Made by a program: the position numbers and the translations under genes. Of a stretch of DNA of 55,410 bases, positions 1 through 9,688 are shown one piece after another; positions within the stretch are counted from its first letter, which is position 1, and each line of letters opens with the position of its first letter. Under the pieces are notes generated by a model that made no database searches, had not been told where the DNA came from, and saw only the letters and a program-made list of their open reading frames with translations. This stretch comes from Pantoea wallisii (GTDB lineage: Bacteria; Pseudomonadota; Gammaproteobacteria; Enterobacterales; Enterobacteriaceae): positions 1 to 55,410 of the forward strand of contig NZ_MLFS01000028.1 in the NCBI RefSeq assembly GCF_002095485.1. The letters are read 5' to 3'.

Positions 1-825
1 GCGCGCATCCGCCTCCGTCGCATACTCCAGGTGATCGGCGGAGAGCGCACCGTAGCTGGCGGCCAGCGCCGCGCCCCCCAGCGCCGAGAGCTGCTCGGCG
101 TGCAGCTTCACCGGCAAGCCGAGCGCATGTGCACAATCAAACACCGTGCGTACCTGCTGAGGTGAAAATGCCAGGTGTTCACAAAATGCATCGACGGCAT
201 CCGCCAGCCCCGCCGCTTTCACCTGCGGCAGCAGGCGTTCGCAGATGATATCGATCCACCCCTGCGGATTATCCTTAAACTCTGGCGGAAAACCGTGCGC
301 CGCCAGACAGGTTGCCCGGACATCCGCGGGCACGCTCTGCGCCAGCTCGCGAATTGCGCGCAGCATGGTCAGTTCGCTCTGCTCATCCAGCCCGTAGCCG
401 GATTTGATCTCTACCGTGGTGACGCCCTCCGCCAGCAGGCGATCGAGCCGCCAGCGCGCCGCGCGCACCAGTTCCTGCTGCGTGGCCGCGCGGGTGGCGC
501 GTACCGTAGAGAGAATACCGCCACCCTGCGCCGCAATGTCGGCGTAGCTCACGCCATTCAGCCGCTGCTCAAACTCCTCGCTGCGATCGCCGGCAAATAC
601 CAGATGCGTATGGCAATCCACCAGGCCTGGCGTGATGATGCCGCCGTCAAATGTGTGCTGCTGACGCGCGGTAAAATCGGGCATCTCGCTGCGTGACCCT
701 ACCCAAATCAGTTCGCCGTTATCCACCGCCAGCGCACCGTCGGCGATCAGGTTGTAGTGCCCGTCACGCATGGTAACGATGTCCGCCCCCAGCCACAGGC
801 TATCGATCTGCTTCATTTCTGCCAT
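1..825 (-). CDS. hutI: Imidazolonepropionase HutI (3' part beyond the window)
   Basis: Metal-dependent amidohydrolase that opens the imidazolone ring of 4-imidazolone-5-propionate to give N-formimino-L-glutamate, the third step of histidine breakdown in the cytosol. The 275 visible codons include the metal motif DCHTH followed by LVFAGDR, the EIKSGYGL segment, a KLHAEQLS segment and SADHLE, all typical of HutI. The gene is read right to left and runs off the left edge, so roughly the last third is missing. I chose the ATG at 825 because GGGGAG lies just upstream; a second in-frame ATG is at 816. It is divergent from hutF and shares with it an 85-base gap holding a HutC-type palindrome. Confidence 0.95.
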   Translation of the reverse strand, partial: MAEMKQIDSLWLGADIVTMRDGHYNLIADGALAVDNGELIWVGSRSEMPDFTARQQHTFDGGIITPGLVDCHTHLVFAGDRSEEFEQRLNGVSYADIAAQGGGILSTVRATRAATQQELVRAARWRLDRLLAEGVTTVEIKSGYGLDEQSELTMLRAIRELAQSVPADVRATCLAAHGFPPEFKDNPQGWIDIICERLLPQVKAAGLADAVDAFCEHLAFSPQQVRTVFDCAHALGLPVKLHAEQLSALGGAALAASYGALSADHLEYATEADAR

Positions 826-870
826 CCCACTCCCCTTCGCGTCAGACGATTTACACTCTGCATTAAAGTA

Positions 871-886
871 TGTATATGTATATACA
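871..886. promoter_or_regulatory. Putative HutC operator between hutI and hutF
   Basis: The gap carries TGTATATGTATATACA, whose right end is the perfect palindrome TGTATATACA (877-886). The same core occurs upstream of hutC. GntR/HutC-family repressors bind TGTATA-type palindromes, so this site probably controls both hutI and hutF, with urocanate as inducer by analogy to known hut systems. Confidence 0.7.
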
Positions 887-910
887 ACTTTCCGCCATAG
901 AGGATCAACC

Positions 911-2266
911 ATGGCTACCTATTTTGCCACCCGCGCACTGCTGGCCGATGGCTGGCGCAATAATGTCACCCTCTCTACGGACGCTACCGGCCAGATTAGC
1001 GCCATCGTGCCTGACAGCGCGCCCGGTGATGCCACGCTGCTGCACGGCGCGGTGATCCCGGCCATTGCCAACCTGCACTCGCACGCCTTTCAGCGCGCCA
1101 TGGCCGGCCTGGCGGAAGTGGCTGGCGACCCGCAGGACAGCTTCTGGACCTGGCGCGATCTGATGTACCGCATGGTGCAGCGGCTGTCGCCTGAACAGGT
1201 AGGCGATATCGCCACGCACCTCTATATCGACATGCTAAAAGGCGGCTACTGCCAGGTCGCGGAGTTTCACTATCTGCATCACGATCCGCAAGGAAAACCC
1301 TATGCGGATGATGCCATGCTGCAGCAGCTGATGGCGGCCGCGGATACCGCCGGAATCGGCCAGACTTTACTGCCGGTGCTCTACAGCTACAGCGGTTTTG
1401 GGTCGCAGCCCGCCAGCGAAGGCCAGCGCCGCTTCATCCAGCAAACCGACGCCTGGCTGCAGCAGCAGCAGCGGGTGGCGGGCTGGTGCCACGAAAAACC
1501 GCTGTTTAATCATGGCATCTGTTTTCACTCGCTGCGGGCGGTGAGTGAAGCGCAGATGCAGGCGGTGCTGGCCGCCTGTCCACAGGATGTGCCGGTGCAC
1601 ATTCACGTGGCCGAGCAGGAGAAAGAGGTCAACGATAGCCTGGCGTGGAGCGGTGAACGCCCGGTTGCCTGGCTGCTCAATCGCTTTAACGTCGATCAAC
1701 GCTGGTGTCTGATTCACGCCACGCACCTTGATGATGATGAAATTCAGCGCCTGGCAGCAAGCGGTGCCGTGGCTGGCCTGTGTCCGACTACCGAAGCCAA
1801 TCTCGGTGACGGCATCTTCCCGGCGGTGGATTACATTGCGCGCGGCGGACGCTGGGGCATCGGTTCTGACAGCCACGTATCGCTCAGCGCGCTGGAGGAG
1901 CTGCGCTGGCTGGAGTATGCACAGCGGCTGCGCGACCGCCGCCGTAATCGCATCACCATACCGCAGCAGCCTTCGGTGGGCGATCTGCTCTGGCAGCAGG
2001 CGGCACAAGGCGGCGCGCAAGCCTGCGGCATTGCCGGTGGTGAACTGGCGGTGGGCAAGCGTGCCGACTGGCTGGTACTGGAGCAGGATGCGTTTCTTGG
2101 CAGCGTCAATACTGCCTCACTGCTTAATCGCTGGCTGTTTGCAGGCCAGCGCGCGCAGATTCGGGATGTGTTTGTCGCCGGACGCCAGGTGATTAGCGAG
2201 GGTCATCATCCGGCAGAGCAGGCCGCCGCCGCCCGCTTCGCCAGCGCCATGAGCGCCCTGCAGTGA
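911..2266 (+). CDS. hutF: Formimidoylglutamate deiminase HutF
   Basis: Amidohydrolase-superfamily enzyme that converts N-formimino-L-glutamate to N-formyl-L-glutamate plus ammonia, the first half of the two-step branch of histidine degradation. The 451-residue product has the usual family length. It shows the HSH metal motif at about residues 56-58, an HIHVAEQ segment with a metal-ligand histidine near 235, LIHATH near 265 and GIGSDSHVS near 320 carrying the metal-ligand aspartate. The reading frame stays open upstream, but the ATG at 911 gives the family N-terminus (MATYFATRALL) and follows AGAGGA. Its stop overlaps the hutD start, so the two are translationally coupled. Confidence 0.95.
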   Translation: MATYFATRALLADGWRNNVTLSTDATGQISAIVPDSAPGDATLLHGAVIPAIANLHSHAFQRAMAGLAEVAGDPQDSFWTWRDLMYRMVQRLSPEQVGDIATHLYIDMLKGGYCQVAEFHYLHHDPQGKPYADDAMLQQLMAAADTAGIGQTLLPVLYSYSGFGSQPASEGQRRFIQQTDAWLQQQQRVAGWCHEKPLFNHGICFHSLRAVSEAQMQAVLAACPQDVPVHIHVAEQEKEVNDSLAWSGERPVAWLLNRFNVDQRWCLIHATHLDDDEIQRLAASGAVAGLCPTTEANLGDGIFPAVDYIARGGRWGIGSDSHVSLSALEELRWLEYAQRLRDRRRNRITIPQQPSVGDLLWQQAAQGGAQACGIAGGELAVGKRADWLVLEQDAFLGSVNTASLLNRWLFAGQRAQIRDVFVAGRQVISEGHHPAEQAAAARFASAMSALQ

Positions 2267-2802
2267 GAACGCGCTTCGACTACGCCCGGCTACCGGTCAG
2301 CCGCTGGCGCAACGGGGGCGGCGCAACCCGCGAAATCATCAGCTACCCGCCGGGGGACGCGCCGTTCGCCTGGCGCGCCAGCATCGCCACCATTGATGCC
2401 GACGGCCCCTTCTCCGCTTTCCCCGGCATCGATCGCGTCATTACCCTGCTGCACGGCGACAGCGTGCTGCTGCGCAGTGAGCATGCGACGCAGCGCCTGC
2501 TGCCACATCAGCCGTGGGCGTTCCCCGGAGAGTGGGCGATCGACGCCCGGATCAACGGATGCTGTGAGGATTTCAATATCATGACGCGGCGCGACAGCTG
2601 GCACGCGCAGGTGGACGTTGTCGGGCACGCTGTCAGCAGCGAACACGGCGTTGCCTATGTGCTGGCGGGCGAGTGGGAGGCGGAAAACGGCGAGCGATGG
2701 CAGCCGCAGCAGGGCGTCTGGTGGCTGGATGAGCCGCTGCAGCTGGCTCCGCGCTCGGCGGAGGCCAGCCTGCTGTTTGTCGCGCTTAGCCGTGTCCCCT
2801 GA
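2263..2802 (+). CDS. hutD: HutD family protein
   Basis: Cupin-fold HutD protein, 179 residues, from a family found in hut operons; in Pseudomonas it is proposed to limit the upper level of hut expression, and its biochemical activity is not firmly known. Typical segments are SRWRNGGGATREI near the N-terminus and GPFSAFPGIDRVITLL near residues 48-63. It starts at a GTG that overlaps the hutF stop (GTGA), so it is translationally coupled to hutF. Its 3' end overlaps the convergent hutC gene by 17 bases. Confidence 0.9.
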   Translation: MRTRFDYARLPVSRWRNGGGATREIISYPPGDAPFAWRASIATIDADGPFSAFPGIDRVITLLHGDSVLLRSEHATQRLLPHQPWAFPGEWAIDARINGCCEDFNIMTRRDSWHAQVDVVGHAVSSEHGVAYVLAGEWEAENGERWQPQQGVWWLDEPLQLAPRSAEASLLFVALSRVP

Positions 2803-3541
2803 AGCGGCCCAGCAGCTTATACCGCGAGCCAGGGTAGAGCAGCCGCGCGTAGGTCACAATCTTGTTGTCGCTCCAGGTCTGGCGACGAATAAGCAGGCAC
2901 GGCTCGTGCTCATCCAGCGCCAGATGTTTACGCTGGCGCAGATCCGGCAGCACCGCTTCCACAATGTGTTCGCCTGCGGTTAACGGCGCCACGCGCATCA
3001 GGTAGGTGTACGGCGTCATGCTGTGGTAGTCCTGGCTGAGGTAATCCGGCGCCACCAGCGGATTCACCAGACGATCTTCCAGCTGCACCGGCAGATCGTT
3101 TTCATAATGGACAATCAGCGAATGGTAGAGCGTCTGGCCGGTGGTCAGCCCCAGTACGGCGGCCTGTTCAGGATCGGCTTTCATCTGCCCAATCGACAAA
3201 ATTTTGCAGCTGTGACTGTGGCCGCGCTGGGCAATTTCATCAGCGATGTTGTGCACTTCCAGCATCGCGGTGTAGCCCTTCATCTCCGCGACAAACGTTC
3301 CGACGCCTTGCATGCGCACCAGAAACCCTTCGCTGGTCAGCTCACGCAGCGCGCGGTTGATGGTCATCCGGCTGACGCCCAACTCGTTTACCAGCTCACT
3401 CTCAGACGGCACGCGCTGATTGGCTTTCCAGTGACCTTCACGGATTTGGCTGACGATAGCCTGTTTCACGCGCTGATAAATCGGGGCGGGCTCATCACCC
3501 ATCGCTGCGGCTAACTGTGCAATTGCCGTTTGCTCCGCCAT
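2786..3541 (-). CDS. hutC: Histidine utilisation repressor HutC
   Basis: GntR-family repressor of the hut genes, 251 residues. The N-terminal winged helix-turn-helix spans about residues 20-85 (PSESELVNELGVSRMTINRAL is the recognition region). It is followed by a UTRA effector domain (about 100-240) that in known HutC proteins binds urocanate. The ATG at 3541 follows AAGGA. The gene is divergent from hutH, and the 318-base gap between them contains three palindromes of the expected operator type, one of them about 50 bases before hutC, which suggests autoregulation. Confidence 0.93.
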   Translation of the reverse strand: MAEQTAIAQLAAAMGDEPAPIYQRVKQAIVSQIREGHWKANQRVPSESELVNELGVSRMTINRALRELTSEGFLVRMQGVGTFVAEMKGYTAMLEVHNIADEIAQRGHSHSCKILSIGQMKADPEQAAVLGLTTGQTLYHSLIVHYENDLPVQLEDRLVNPLVAPDYLSQDYHSMTPYTYLMRVAPLTAGEHIVEAVLPDLRQRKHLALDEHEPCLLIRRQTWSDNKIVTYARLLYPGSRYKLLGRFRGHG

Positions 3542-3592
3542 GTGCTGTTCCTTTTCTCAATGATGCCTGAAGTTTACTGTCTCAGGGCGTAA

Positions 3593-3604
3593 ATGTATAT
3601 ACAT
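3593..3604. promoter_or_regulatory. Putative HutC operator (hutC side)
   Basis: Perfect 12-base palindrome ATGTATATACAT, sharing its TGTATATACA core with the site at 877-886 before hutF. It lies about 50 bases upstream of the hutC start, a suitable position for autorepression. Confidence 0.65.
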
Positions 3605-3736
3605 CCAGAGGTGCAGCCGGGCCTGGTATGGTGCAGGCGATGCGTCATGCCAGTGCAGCCGCCGCGCGCAGCCTCCGTCGAGTGCGCAGTGCGGCGCATT
3701 TCACAGAATAAAACGAATCTGGCACAGCGCTTGCTA

Positions 3737-3750
3737 CTTGTATAGACAAG
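3737..3750. promoter_or_regulatory. Putative HutC operator (hutH distal)
   Basis: CTTGTATAGACAAG is a near-perfect inverted repeat with the half site CTTGT. The TTGTATAGACA core is repeated 101 bases downstream, immediately before hutH. Confidence 0.7.
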
Positions 3751-3837
3751 ATTAGACACTTATGCTTCACTCACAATATTCCATGGCGTCCGGCTGGTTA
3801 CATCGCCTGTTACTGACCGCCGGATAACGCCAGATCA

Positions 3838-3850
3838 CTTGTATAGACAG
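3838..3850. promoter_or_regulatory. Putative HutC operator (hutH proximal)
   Basis: CTTGTATAGACAG matches the 3737-3750 site over 12 of 13 bases and runs straight into the hutH Shine-Dalgarno sequence (AGGAG, 3849-3853). A bound repressor would block transcription start or early elongation. Confidence 0.7.
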
Positions 3851-3859
3851 GAGTAGATT

Positions 3860-5413
3860 ATGTTAGGTTCGGTTCAGGAAATTCGCCTCGTTCCCGGTGA
3901 AGTGGACCTCGCCACCTTACGCCTTATTTATCAGGAGAAGGTGACACTGCAGCTGGCGGAGGAGGCGCGCGCGGCCATTGAGCGCGCCCGTGAAACCGTG
4001 GATGCCATCGTCGCCTCGGGCAACGTGGTGTACGGCATTAATACCGGCTTCGGCAAACTGGCGCAGACGCAGATTCCCGCGGAGCGCCTGGCCGAACTGC
4101 AACGTAATCTGGTGCTGTCGCACAGCGTAGGGCTTGGCGATCTGCTGCCGGATAACGTCACGCGTCTGGTGATGGCGACCAAAATTATCAGCCTGGCGCG
4201 CGGCCACTCCGGCGTGCGGATTGCGCTGATTGAGGCGCTGCTGGCGCTGTTCAACGCCGGTATCATGCCGTGCATTCCGGCCAAGGGATCGGTCGGCGCC
4301 TCTGGCGATCTGGCTCCGCTGGCGCACCTCTCGCTGATGCTGCTGGGCGAAGGCCAGGTGCGCGTCGCCGGTGAGCTGATACCGGCAACTGAAGGGTTAG
4401 CGCGTGTCGGCCTGCAGCCGATTGTGCTGGGGCCAAAAGAGGGTCTGGCGCTGCTTAACGGCACGCAGGTCTCTACGGCGCTGGCGCTGCGCGGCCTGTT
4501 TGAAGCAGAAAACCTGTTTGCTGCGGGTTTGATGGCCGGTGCGCTGTCGCTCGAAGCAATTAAAGGTTCGGTAAAACCCTTCGATGCACGTATTCATCAG
4601 GCGCGCGGCCAGCACGGGCAAATTGCCGTTGCCGCCGCCGTCTCCGATCTGTTAACGGGCAGCGAAATCCTGAGTTCGCACACCCACTGCGGGCGCGTGC
4701 AGGATCCCTACTCTATTCGCTGTGTCCCGCAGGTGATGGGCGCCTGCCTGGATAACCTCAGCCATGCCGCGCGCGTCCTGCAGATTGAAGCCAACGCCGC
4801 CTCAGATAACCCGCTGGTGTTTAGCGACAGCGGTGATGTGATCTCCGGGGGCAACTTCCACGCCGAACCGGTGGCCTTCGCGGCCGACATCATTGCACTG
4901 GCGATTGCCGAAGTGGGCGCTATCTCGGAGCGCCGGCTGGCGCTGCTGCTGGATACCGGCCTCTCCGGCCTGCCGCCGTTCCTGGTCCGCGATGGCGGCG
5001 TCAACTCCGGCTTTATGATCGCCCAGGTGACGGCGGCAGCACTGGCTTCAGAGAACAAATCCCTTGCCCATCCGGGCAGCGTCGATAGCCTGCCGACCTC
5101 CGCCAATCAGGAAGATCACGTCTCCATGGCCACCTATGCCGCGCGCCGTCTGGGAGAGATGTGCTTCAACACCGCGGCTGTGGTGGGCATTGAGGCAATG
5201 GCGGCCGCTCAGGGCATCGATTTCCACCGGCCGCTGCAGAGTTCCGGCACCCTTGAGCAGGAGATGCAGCGCATCCGTGAACGGGTGGCCTTCCTCGATC
5301 AGGACCGTCTGTTAGCGCCGGATATTGAGTCCATGCGCCTGTGGGCCAGCAGCCATGCCTGGCCAGAATCCCTTACCGCGCTGCTGCCAAGCCAGCGTTC
5401 TACTGTTAATTAA
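3860..5413 (+). CDS. hutH: Histidine ammonia-lyase HutH
   Basis: Removes ammonia from L-histidine to give urocanate, the first step of histidine use. At 517 residues it has the usual length. The Ala-Ser-Gly triad that cyclises to the MIO cofactor is at residues 147-149 inside [15 protein letters not shown], and the active-site tyrosine is Tyr58 in [15 protein letters not shown] lies six bases before the ATG. hutU follows after 7-10 bases, so the two form an operon, probably repressed by HutC through the two upstream palindromes. Confidence 0.97.
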   Translation: MLGSVQEIRLVPGEVDLATLRLIYQEKVTLQLAEEARAAIERARETVDAIVASGNVVYGINTGFGKLAQTQIPAERLAELQRNLVLSHSVGLGDLLPDNVTRLVMATKIISLARGHSGVRIALIEALLALFNAGIMPCIPAKGSVGASGDLAPLAHLSLMLLGEGQVRVAGELIPATEGLARVGLQPIVLGPKEGLALLNGTQVSTALALRGLFEAENLFAAGLMAGALSLEAIKGSVKPFDARIHQARGQHGQIAVAAAVSDLLTGSEILSSHTHCGRVQDPYSIRCVPQVMGACLDNLSHAARVLQIEANAASDNPLVFSDSGDVISGGNFHAEPVAFAADIIALAIAEVGAISERRLALLLDTGLSGLPPFLVRDGGVNSGFMIAQVTAAALASENKSLAHPGSVDSLPTSANQEDHVSMATYAARRLGEMCFNTAAVVGIEAMAAAQGIDFHRPLQSSGTLEQEMQRIRERVAFLDQDRLLAPDIESMRLWASSHAWPESLTALLPSQRSTVN

Positions 5414-5423
5414 GGAACCGATG

Positions 5424-7109
5424 ATGAGCGAAACTTTGACTCAGGCTGTCGCCCGTGAAATCCGTGCGCCGCGCGGTAATGAACTGCACTGCGCCAACTG
5501 GCTGATTGAAGCGGCTTACCGCATGATTCAGAACAACCTTGATCCGGACGTGGCCGAACGCCCGGAGGATCTGGTGGTGTACGGCGGCATCGGTAAGGCG
5601 GCACGCAACCATGAGTGCTTCGAGCAGATTCTGCGTTCGCTGCGCGCGCTGCAGCCGGAAGAGACGCTGCTGATCCAGTCCGGTAAGCCGGTCGGCATTT
5701 TCCGTACCCACGCCGATGCCCCGCGCGTGCTGCTGGCGAACTCCAACCTGGTGCCGCACTGGGCCACCTGGGATCATTTCCACGAGCTGGATAAAGCCGG
5801 CCTGATGATGTACGGCCAGATGACAGCAGGCTCCTGGATCTATATTGGTGCGCAGGGCATCGTGCAGGGCACCTTTGAGACCTTTGCCGAAGCCGGGCGT
5901 CAGCACTACAACAGCGACCTCGCCGGGCGCTGGATTCTGACCGCCGGATTAGGCGGCATGGGCGGTGCACAGCCGCTGGCTGGCGTGCTGGCGGGTGCCT
6001 GTGTTCTGGCGATTGAGTGTCAGGAGTCACGTATCGATTTCCGTCTGCGCACCCGTTATCTCGACCACAAAGCCTATACCCTTGACGAAGCGCTGGCGCT
6101 GATTGAGAAAGCGACCCGGGCACGCCAGGCGATCTCCGTCGGCCTGTTGGGTAATGCGGCTGAGATCGTGCCGGAGCTGGTCAAACGCGCTCAGGCCGGT
6201 GGCATGAAGCCGGATATCGTGACCGACCAGACCTCCGCGCACGACCCGATCAACGGCTATCTGCCGGTAGGCTGGGATGTGGCGCGCTGGGAGGCGGAAC
6301 GCGTCAGCAACCCTAAGGCAGTGGAAAAAGCGGCGCGCGCCTCAATGGCCGTACACGTGCAGGCGATGCTCGATTTCCACCACATGGGCGTGCCGACCGT
6401 CGATTACGGCAACAATATTCGTCAGGTGGCGCTGGATGAGGGGGTGAAAAACGCCTTCGACTTCCCGGGCTTCGTGCCGGCCTATATCCGTCCGCTGTTT
6501 TGTGAGGGTAAAGGGCCGTTCCGCTGGGTGGCGCTCTCTGGCGATGCCGAGGATATCCGCAAAACCGATGCGAAGCTCAAGGAGCTGTTCCCGGCGCATA
6601 AAAACCTGCATCGCTGGCTGGACATGGCGCAGGAGCGCATCGCTTTCCAGGGCTTACCGGCGCGGATCTGCTGGCTGGGGCTGGGCGAGCGCCACAAAGC
6701 CGCGCTGGCGTTCAATGAGATGGTACGCAACGGCGAGCTGAAAGCGCCGATCGTGATTGGCCGCGATCACCTCGACTGCGGTTCGGTGGCGTCACCTAAT
6801 CGTGAAACCGAGGCGATGAAAGACGGTTCGGATGCGGTCTCTGACTGGCCGCTGCTCAATGCGCTGCTCAATACCGCCGGCGGCGCCACCTGGGTCAGCC
6901 TGCACCACGGCGGCGGCGTAGGCATGGGCTTTTCGCAGCACTCGGGCGTGGTTATCGTGTGTGACGGAACGACAGAAGCCGATGCGCGCCTTGGCCGCGT
7001 GCTGTGGAACGATCCGGCAACAGGCGTCATGCGCCACGCCGATGCCGGTTATGAGCAGGCACAGGCGTGTGCGAAAAAGTATGATCTGAACCTGCCGATG
7101 CAGCGTTAG
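5424..7109 (+). CDS. hutU: Urocanate hydratase HutU
   Basis: NAD-dependent enzyme converting urocanate to 4-imidazolone-5-propionate. The product is 561 residues, normal for the family. It contains [12 protein letters not shown] (about 51-62), GQMTAGSW (131-138), the NAD-binding stretch [13 protein letters not shown] (175-187) and the cysteine segment [14 protein letters not shown]. Two adjacent ATGs exist at 5421 and 5424; I prefer 5424 because AAGGA then sits seven bases upstream. It is the last gene of the hutHU unit, followed by a hairpin at 7151-7172. Confidence 0.96.
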   Translation: MSETLTQAVAREIRAPRGNELHCANWLIEAAYRMIQNNLDPDVAERPEDLVVYGGIGKAARNHECFEQILRSLRALQPEETLLIQSGKPVGIFRTHADAPRVLLANSNLVPHWATWDHFHELDKAGLMMYGQMTAGSWIYIGAQGIVQGTFETFAEAGRQHYNSDLAGRWILTAGLGGMGGAQPLAGVLAGACVLAIECQESRIDFRLRTRYLDHKAYTLDEALALIEKATRARQAISVGLLGNAAEIVPELVKRAQAGGMKPDIVTDQTSAHDPINGYLPVGWDVARWEAERVSNPKAVEKAARASMAVHVQAMLDFHHMGVPTVDYGNNIRQVALDEGVKNAFDFPGFVPAYIRPLFCEGKGPFRWVALSGDAEDIRKTDAKLKELFPAHKNLHRWLDMAQERIAFQGLPARICWLGLGERHKAALAFNEMVRNGELKAPIVIGRDHLDCGSVASPNRETEAMKDGSDAVSDWPLLNALLNTAGGATWVSLHHGGGVGMGFSQHSGVVIVCDGTTEADARLGRVLWNDPATGVMRHADAGYEQAQACAKKYDLNLPMQR

Positions 7110-7150
7110 TTCTCCCGTTGCGCACCGTGGCGCGCCCTCGCCTCTCTTCA

Positions 7151-7172
7151 GGGCCAGCCTGCTGGCTGGCCC
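7151..7172 (+). terminator. Hairpin after hutU, possible terminator
   Basis: GGGCCAGCC, loop TGCT, GGCTGGCCC forms a perfect nine-pair stem 41 bases after the hutU stop. The tail (TGTTATATT) is only moderately T-rich, so termination is plausible but not certain. Confidence 0.55.
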
Positions 7173-7313
7173 TGTTATATTCCATTTACTTCTGACCTAT
7201 AGCCAAATTATTCCTTTCGGCGATAGACGCCCCAGGTGCTTACCTCTACAGTGGAGACTTAACTTCCCGCGTCAGCGCCTGTGCCGCTGACGCTGCTGAT
7301 GGAGCCTTACTTT

Positions 7314-8471
7314 ATGAGCCTGCCTGCTGTCCTGCTGGGAAACGCCCTTACCTGGCGTCGTCAGTTTCATCAACATCCTGAGCTGGGTTATCAGGAGCTG
7401 CAGACCAGCGAGCAGGTGGCTGATGTACTGACGCAAGCCGGGCTCCAGGTTTTTCGCGGTCTGGCGGGCACCGGTGTCATCGGGACGCTGGAAAACGGTC
7501 CGGGGCCGGTGATTGGCCTGCGGGCCGATATGGACGCGCTGCCAATAACGGAAAAAGGCGATGCGCAGTGGAAATCAACGCGCCCGGGCGTGATGCATGC
7601 CTGCGGCCACGATGGACACACCACGATACTGCTTGCCGCCGCCTGCCAGCTCGCGGAAACGCGTAACTTCAGGGGTACGGTGCACTTCCTGTTTCAGCCT
7701 GCCGAAGAGAATCTGGGTGGCGCGCGAAAAATGGTTGAAGAGGGACTGTTTACGCGCTTCCCGATGGATGCCATCTACGCGATGCATAACTGGCCGGGGA
7801 TGCCGGTGGGATCGCTGGCGGTCAACCCCGGCGCGATGATGGCCTCTCTCGATTCGTTTGAGATCACGCTGCACGGCAAGAGCTGCCATGCGGCGATGCC
7901 GGAGAGCGGCGCTGACCCAATGGTTGTGGCCGCCGAACTGATCCTGGCGCTGCAGACAATTCCGTCGCGGCGTCTGTCACCGCTGGCTTCGGCGGTGGTG
8001 AGCGTGACGCAAATTAGCGGCGGCGAAGCGATCAATGTGATCCCGGAACAGATAGTGCTGCGCGGTACGGTACGATGTTTGCAGAGCGACGTGCGCGATC
8101 GCGTGCGTGCGCTGATTGAGGATTTTGTCACTACCCTGCCGCGTCCGTTTGGCGTCAGCGGCAACATTCACTGGTATCCCGGCTATCCGGTCACCGCCAA
8201 CCATGTAGCACCGGCTGAACAGGTGCGCGCCGTCGCCTGCCAGCTGCTGGGTGAGTCGCAGGTTGAGTGGCAGGTGAATCCATCGATGGCTTCTGAAGAT
8301 TTTGCCTGCATGCTGGAAGCCTGCCCCGGCGCCTATTTCTGGCTTGGTGCCGATGGCGCAACGCCCTCTGCCCCGCTGCATAACGCCCGCTATGATTTTA
8401 ACGATGCGCTGCTGCCGATCGGCATTACGTTCTGGCAGCAGCTGGTCGAGCACGTACTGCCGAAAGGTTAA
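7314..8471 (+). CDS. M20 family metallo-amidohydrolase
   Basis: Di-metal peptidase/amidohydrolase of the M20D type (hippurate, N-acyl amino acid or indole-acetyl amino acid hydrolases), 385 residues. Family segments are HQHPELGYQE (19-28), LRADMDALPI (69-78), the metal motif HACGHDGHT (95-103, Cys97 and His99), and FQPAEEN with GGA (127-136), where a glutamate acts as general base. The ATG at 7314 follows GGAG at nine bases. The gene follows hutU after about 200 bases and a hairpin, so it may have its own promoter. It could act on an N-acyl amino acid; a link to formylglutamate is only a guess. Confidence 0.85.
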   Translation: MSLPAVLLGNALTWRRQFHQHPELGYQELQTSEQVADVLTQAGLQVFRGLAGTGVIGTLENGPGPVIGLRADMDALPITEKGDAQWKSTRPGVMHACGHDGHTTILLAAACQLAETRNFRGTVHFLFQPAEENLGGARKMVEEGLFTRFPMDAIYAMHNWPGMPVGSLAVNPGAMMASLDSFEITLHGKSCHAAMPESGADPMVVAAELILALQTIPSRRLSPLASAVVSVTQISGGEAINVIPEQIVLRGTVRCLQSDVRDRVRALIEDFVTTLPRPFGVSGNIHWYPGYPVTANHVAPAEQVRAVACQLLGESQVEWQVNPSMASEDFACMLEACPGAYFWLGADGATPSAPLHNARYDFNDALLPIGITFWQQLVEHVLPKG

Positions 8472-8579
8472 GCGTTGCTGCGGAAAGATGCGCCGACGAT
8501 AAGGCAAAAGGTGTCGCGAGGGGATTCAGCGCGTAGCCGTGTTGCTTAAACTATCCCGGGATCTACGCACACTCCACAA

Positions 8580-8600
8580 CAGCGCGATTCATCGCGCCGT
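8580..8600. repeat. REP-like palindrome, copy 1
   Basis: GCGCGAT-TC-ATCGCGC stem (8582-8597). Its 18-base core differs by one base from the palindrome at 43171-43196. It lies between the convergent M20 and ybiB genes in a 177-base gap that otherwise holds nothing recognisable. Confidence 0.55.
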
Positions 8601-8648
8601 TGCGCAAGCTACTACGCCGCTCCGGTTATAGCGCAAAGGGCTGAAGAT

Positions 8649-9617
8649 CTACATCCCCGCCTGCTGCAGCCGTGTTTCGGCCTCGGCCATGCTGGCTGAT
8701 TCACCCGTGGCGACCAGGCAGCACGCCAGCTGCAGACGCAGCGCCTGGGGCATCGCCCGCGCGCCCTCCAGCACCTGTCTGATCCAGTCGGCGGTATCCT
8801 GCGCGCTTTTGCTTTCCGGTAATGCCAGTGCTGTTTCCGGCTGACGCTCAACCCACACTTCCGCGGCCGCTCCGGCACCCTGAATATAGTTGATGGCCGG
8901 GCAGCGCTGCGGATTGGCGTACACCTCGCCTTCAGTGCCGTTCAGTAAAATCGCCGGCGCATCAATATCCTGGAAAAACTTCCCGACGCGTGGCACATAC
9001 TCCGGGTGTGAAACGCTTGCCAGACGCAGCGCGGCGCGCTCAGCAAACGGTGTCGCCAGCTTCGCCAGCGTATGCGCACTGTTACGTACGCCCATGCGCC
9101 AGCGCAGCGACAGCTGCTGCGCCACCGGCGCGCACAGGTGATCGATGGTGATAAATGCCAGCTCACCGTTATTCAGGGCAGCTTGTGCCTGCTCTGCACG
9201 GGTAACAGGGGTAATGCCCAGCGCCGCCAGCACCGCTTCGCTGGTGATGCGCGTAGGATCATCGCTGACGCCATGCAGCAGCACCGGAAAGCCCAGCTTC
9301 ACCAGCAGTAGCGCCAGCAGAGGCGTCAGATTACCCTGCCGGCGCGCACCGTTATAGCTGGGGATCACAATGGGCATCGGGCGGTCGACCGGCGGCTGCA
9401 GCGACATCATGCGCTGCTGCATGGCGTGGTAAAAGCCCAGCATCTCCTGCTCGCCTTCCCCTTTAATGCGCAGCGCAATCAGTATGCCGCCCAGCTCCAG
9501 ATCCGGGACGTTGCCATCCAGTATCGCGCTGTACAGCGCGACGGCAGTATCAAAATCGATGTCGCGCGCATGGTTCTTGCCGCGCCCGATCTCTTTAATA
9601 ATTTTGTTCAGTTCCAT
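8649..9617 (-). CDS. ybiB: YbiB family nucleic-acid-binding protein
   Basis: 322-residue protein of the TrpD2/anthranilate phosphoribosyltransferase-like fold. The E. coli homologue is a DNA-binding homodimer without known transferase activity, in the LexA regulon. The N-terminus MELNKIIKEIGRGKNHARDI, the LGGILIALRIKGE segment and the IPSYNGARRQGNLTP segment are typical. The frame is open further upstream, but the ATG at 9617 follows GGGAG and gives the family length. It lies 71 bases after dinG on the same strand, as in E. coli, so it is probably co-transcribed under LexA control. Confidence 0.93.
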   Translation of the reverse strand: MELNKIIKEIGRGKNHARDIDFDTAVALYSAILDGNVPDLELGGILIALRIKGEGEQEMLGFYHAMQQRMMSLQPPVDRPMPIVIPSYNGARRQGNLTPLLALLLVKLGFPVLLHGVSDDPTRITSEAVLAALGITPVTRAEQAQAALNNGELAFITIDHLCAPVAQQLSLRWRMGVRNSAHTLAKLATPFAERAALRLASVSHPEYVPRVGKFFQDIDAPAILLNGTEGEVYANPQRCPAINYIQGAGAAAEVWVERQPETALALPESKSAQDTADWIRQVLEGARAMPQALRLQLACCLVATGESASMAEAETRLQQAGM

Positions 9618-9688
9618 CAGGGCACTCCCGCTTCCAGGGCGCACCGTTTCCGGCGGCCAGATGAGGTATTGCGGCCACTGCCGCCTGC

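Larger units (their letters stand above)
3542..3859. promoter_or_regulatory. hutC-hutH divergent control region
   Basis: This 318-base gene-free stretch contains three sites with the TGTATA-half-site pattern: 3593-3604 (near hutC), 3737-3750 and 3838-3850 (both on the hutH side). The two hutH-side sites are 101 bases apart, compatible with repressor looping. I see no credible open reading frame or RNA gene in it. Confidence 0.65.

Noticed and set aside
175..696. Plus-strand frame at the left edge
   Set aside because: Antisense of hutI, whose motifs read clearly on the minus strand.
3574..3759. Small minus-strand frame in the hutC-hutH gap
   Set aside because: It overlaps two operator-like palindromes, has no ribosome site and no similarity I can recognise.
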